From positions 1-25,064 of the forward strand of contig CAJTSZ010000018.1 of the NCBI GenBank assembly GCA_910578755.1: 25,064 nucleotides of DNA. The letters run 5' to 3'. The DNA comes from an uncultured Oscillospiraceae bacterium. Its GTDB lineage: Bacteria; Bacillota; Clostridia; Oscillospirales; Ruminococcaceae. Every line of letters begins with the position of its first letter. Positions within the stretch are counted from its first letter, which is position 1. Both the position numbers and the translations under genes were made by a program. The notes beneath the pieces are model-generated. The model did not search any database. It saw only the letters and a program-made list of their open reading frames with translations, and had not been told where the DNA came from. Shown in pieces: positions 23,085 to 25,064 of this stretch.

Positions 23085-23113
23085 ATTATAAGCTTTGCCT
23101 GCTGTACCTTCAA
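23085..23113 (-). promoter_or_regulatory. Promoter of the rodA-like gene
   Basis: On the minus strand TTGAAG (23108-23113), a 17-bp spacer and perfect TATAAT (23085-23090), about 40 bp before the ATG. Confidence 0.8.
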
Positions 23114-23238
23114 CCCCAATAAGGGGCAGTGCAGGGAAATTTGCAAAGTGTTCACAGGCCCCCAAAGTATATCCCCTTGTTAAACGGCCACAAATTTTTC
23201 CCTTTTCCTTTCCATATTGTTATTTAACAAATTACAGA

Positions 23239-23267
23239 TTGAAATTGAAAATTGCCTATGATATGAT
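23239..23267 (+). promoter_or_regulatory. Promoter of the SUKH pseudogene
   Basis: TTGAAA (23239-23244), a 17-bp spacer and TATGAT (23262-23267). Each hexamer differs from consensus at one base. The promoter seems intact although the gene is broken. Confidence 0.75.
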
Positions 23268-23327
23268 TTGAATTAGCAAGCACAAAATTTGTGTAAAAAC
23301 ACTTAAAATTGAATGGACGGTGTTATA

Positions 23328-23645
23328 ATGAGCCAAAAACGATATCAGATTTCGCCCATTGAGCTGGTCCAGTGGGCCGAGCCTCTATTCGGCTTTGGCG
23401 AGGGGAAGGCAACAGGGTTTTCTGAGGAAACGGTTGCCTCCTATGAGGCGGCAGCAGGCATTAAACTCCCTGCCGCCCTACGGGAGTATTTTCTTGCCTG
23501 AGGGAAGGCCAGCCTAAACCACGCGCTGCATGATATATTCATCCCAGACAAAAAAGCCAAACCTTTTGAAAGCCGCCTGACCTTTTCCTATGACCATATT
23601 GAAGATGACTTAAAGCCCTTCCAAGAGGCGGGGGAAGAGGGCTAA
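23328..23645 (+). pseudogene. SMI1/KNR4 (SUKH) family protein, interrupted by UGA
   Basis: From ATG 23328 the frame reads SQKRYQISPIELVQWAEPLF, then ETVASYEAAAGIKLPAALRE YFLA as in SUKH proteins ('YExxxGxxLPxALRExY'). It meets TGA at 23499-23501 and continues in the same frame with GKASLNHALHDIFIPDK and LTFSYDHIEDDLKPFQEAGE to TAA at 23643. The TGA sits where relatives usually have a residue before G, so a single nonsense change is the simplest cause. The second stop also falls early, since family members are often 150-200 aa, so the 3' part is lost too. SUKH proteins are frequent immunity proteins for polymorphic toxins. GGACGG lies 7 bp before the ATG. Either fragment alone would be inactive. 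Confidence 0.85.
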
Positions 23646-23700
23646 GCTGCGCGCCCTGCGTATTTGAAGATATTTCAAGCCGAATAAAAAAAGCGATTGA

Positions 23701-23731
23701 CGGGCAGTTACCCAAAATGGGTAACTGCCCG
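23701..23731. terminator. Bidirectional terminator-like hairpin
   Basis: A perfect 13-bp stem CGGGCAGTTACCC/GGGTAACTGCCCG with a 5-nt loop lies between the SUKH remnant and the convergent AEC gene. T-rich tracts (TTATTTCTTT on plus, CTTTTTTTATT on minus) follow 5-8 bases after the stem on either side. Confidence 0.75.
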
Positions 23732-23777
23732 CGCTGTTATTTCTTTAAAAAGTTCAGAAAAGGGAGGGGAAGCCCAA

Positions 23778-24719
23778 TTAAATGAAACCAAGGGAACGGA
23801 AAATAATAATTCCTACAAACATAGTGAATGCCGAAAAGAACGTGGTAAACAGAATCATTGCCGAGGTTGCAGGGGCGTCGCTGTTCATTTCTTTGGCCAT
23901 AACGTAGGAGGAAACGGTGGTTGGGGAGCCATGGATTAAAAACAGGGCAAACAGCTCCTTGCCCCCAAAGCCCAGGGCCGCGGCGGCGGCTATCATGGCT
24001 GCGGGCAGTAAAATCAGTTTAATAAAGCAGGCTGTCCCTACAACCTTTACCGAGGGCTTTTCCTCCTTATAGTTCAGCTGCCCGCCCAAGGCCAGCAATG
24101 CCAAAGGGGTTGCCAGGGCGCTGAAGTAGCCCAAAACTGTGTCCGCCACGGTGGGCATGGTAAAGGGCGAAAGGGCAAAAAGCATACCCAACAGGGCGCC
24201 CCACAAAATAGGGTTTGTTGCAATGTCCTTTAAAATCTTTTTTGCTGGGACCTTCTTTTTTTCGTCGCTGTACAGGGAAAGAACAATAACGGCAAATACA
24301 TTAAACAGGACGATGGTGGTTGGGGCCATAACGGAAAGCTGTGGAAAGCCCTGCTCCCCAAAAATATTGTTTGCCAGGGGAACGGAAATAACCACATAGC
24401 TGCCCCGGTAGCAGCCCTGGATAAGGGCGCCGCAGGTTTTTGGGGCTGTTACCAATTTGGGGGTAAGGGCCATCATAAGCGCAATAAATAAAACCAAGGC
24501 TACAATGGAAAAAATAATAAGCCGCAGGGATTCCATTGTAAATTCGGTGGTGTAAAGGGAACGGAATACAGAGGCTGGAAAAGCAAACTGAAAGGCAAAT
24601 TTGTTCGCTTTATTTAAAAAGTCATCGTCTAAAAAGCCAAAGCGTTTCATTTGGTTGCCCAGCAGCACCATAATAAACAAAGGCGCCATAACGCTGAAGC
24701 TGAACAATATATTTTCCAT
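23778..24719 (-). CDS. AEC-family transporter (auxin efflux carrier type)
   Basis: The 313-aa integral membrane protein has about ten TM segments in two repeats of five, the AEC layout. Typical stretches are PLFIMVLLGNQMKRFGFLDD at the N-terminus, QGCYRGSYVVISVPLANNIF, NPILWGALLGMLFAL, ATPLALLALGGQL, and HGSPTTVSSYVMAKEM at the second-repeat crossover. Bacterial AEC proteins move organic acids such as malate, or amino acids; the substrate here is unknown. A weak AAGGGTG lies 6 bp before the ATG. It is a single gene, convergent with the SUKH pseudogene. Confidence 0.93.
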   Translation of the reverse strand: MENILFSFSVMAPLFIMVLLGNQMKRFGFLDDDFLNKANKFAFQFAFPASVFRSLYTTEFTMESLRLIIFSIVALVLFIALMMALTPKLVTAPKTCGALIQGCYRGSYVVISVPLANNIFGEQGFPQLSVMAPTTIVLFNVFAVIVLSLYSDEKKKVPAKKILKDIATNPILWGALLGMLFALSPFTMPTVADTVLGYFSALATPLALLALGGQLNYKEEKPSVKVVGTACFIKLILLPAAMIAAAAALGFGGKELFALFLIHGSPTTVSSYVMAKEMNSDAPATSAMILFTTFFSAFTMFVGIIIFRSLGFI

Positions 24720-24748
24720 TTTTTCACCCTTACTTTTTATAACAGTTT

Positions 24749-24784
24749 AAAATGCACCTGCCCGACCAGGCAAGTGCATTTTTT
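24749..24784 (+). terminator. Hairpin with T-tract upstream of the AEC gene
   Basis: AAAATGCAC (24749-24757) pairs with GTGCATTTT (24774-24782), with an inner TGCC/GGCA, followed by T on the plus strand. No plus-strand gene precedes it. On the minus strand it lies just upstream of the AEC gene, so it may insulate that gene from transcription entering from the right. Confidence 0.5.
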
Positions 24785-24910
24785 GTGGGGCTGAAAGCCC
24801 CACGCCCTAATTTCTTGCAGGGCTTACCCAACCTAAAACCTTACAGCGGGTACCCCGCTGCAAGGTTTTTTCTTTTTGGAAGTGTGTGGCCACTTCCAAG
24901 CTTTTACCAG

Positions 24911-24941
24911 CGGGGCTTACCCAGCCCCGTACCCTGGGCCC
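24911..24941 (+). repeat. 31-nt core repeat, copy 2
   Basis: Identical over 31 nt to 21566-21596. A related shorter string, GGGCTTACCCA, also occurs at about 24820-24830 inside the same array. Confidence 0.93.
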
Positions 24942-25064
24942 TTCTTTGTGGGCCTCCGCGGCCCACACCCCGCCCTATTTCTTTCTGTGAAGAAAGAAAT
25001 AGGGGAAAGAAAGTCACCAAGGGCCAACCCTTGGAACCCGAAGGGTTTGTGCCTTTGACAAAGC

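Larger units (their letters stand above)
24740..25064. repeat. Hairpin-rich intergenic array 2 (continues past window)
   Basis: There is no supported gene. Consecutive hairpins are AAAATGCAC (24749-24782), GTGGGGCT/AGCCCCAC (24785-24803), AACCTT-CAGCGGG/CCCGCTG-AAGGTT followed by T (24837-24871), TTGGAAGTG/CACTTCCAA (24876-24899), the 31-nt core (24911-24941), TGTGGGCC/GGCCCACA (24947-24967), and a perfect 14-bp CCCTATTTCTTTCT stem (24973-25004). Further short pairings continue toward the window end. Confidence 0.8.

Noticed and set aside
23499..23501. UGA as a selenocysteine codon in the SUKH frame
   Set aside because: I see no convincing bacterial SECIS-type hairpin just after the codon. 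The family is not known to use selenocysteine, and the frame ends early anyway.
1..25064. CRISPR array or complete insertion sequence
   Set aside because: No regularly spaced direct repeats of CRISPR size and no transposase frame were found in the window.

Overview
This window looks like a chromosomal segment of an anaerobic, Gram-positive member of the Clostridia, most plausibly an Oscillospirales/Ruminococcaceae-type gut organism. The reasons are strong AGGAGG-type ribosome binding sites, several TTG starts, sigma-A-like promoters, formate-THF ligase, HemW, 4Fe-4S membrane proteins, a RodA-type enzyme, a DacF-type carboxypeptidase, and short convergent or divergent operons separated by strong hairpins. 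The lineage is an inference from content; no search was run.

Layout. 1-410: the 3' end of a decayed tyrosine recombinase next to the 3' end of a complete tRNA-Ser(CGA) gene, apparently the scar of an integrated element. 410-950: AT-rich and largely non-coding. 951-3044: a zinc-ribbon/one-TM/large extracytoplasmic domain protein. 3205-6128: a methyl-accepting chemotaxis protein divergent from a small stand-alone FIST C-domain protein. 6275-8109: hemW and a metallophosphoesterase on the minus strand. 8342-9160: a NapH-like 4Fe-4S membrane protein. 9451-12925: a plus-strand run of dacF and four small genes, at least two of which resemble Imm1-type immunity proteins. 12934-19118: a minus-strand housekeeping block, read as fhs, tsaE, tsaB, rpiB, upp, D-2-hydroxyacid dehydrogenase, DUF1667 protein, MmcQ/YjbR protein. 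19527-20398: a broken oleate hydratase remnant. 20542-21444: a divergent LytR-CpsA-Psr-like membrane protein. 21446-21850: a hairpin-rich intergenic array. 21893-23044: a RodA/FtsW-family glycosyltransferase. 23328-23645: an SMI1/KNR4 (SUKH) pseudogene interrupted by UGA. 23778-24719: an AEC-family transporter. 24740-25064: a second hairpin-rich array sharing a 31-nt core with the first.

Functional themes are cell envelope (DacF, LCP-like protein, RodA), one-carbon and nucleotide salvage metabolism (Fhs, RpiB, Upp), t6A tRNA modification (TsaE/TsaB), and sensing (MCP plus FIST_C). There are three cases of gene decay: integrase, oleate hydratase and SUKH. No CRISPR array, complete transposon or rRNA was seen. 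The best leads for something new are the modular hairpin arrays, the FIST_C/MCP pair, the dacF-linked small-protein cluster and the divergent LCP-like protein. None is proven to be a new system from sequence alone.
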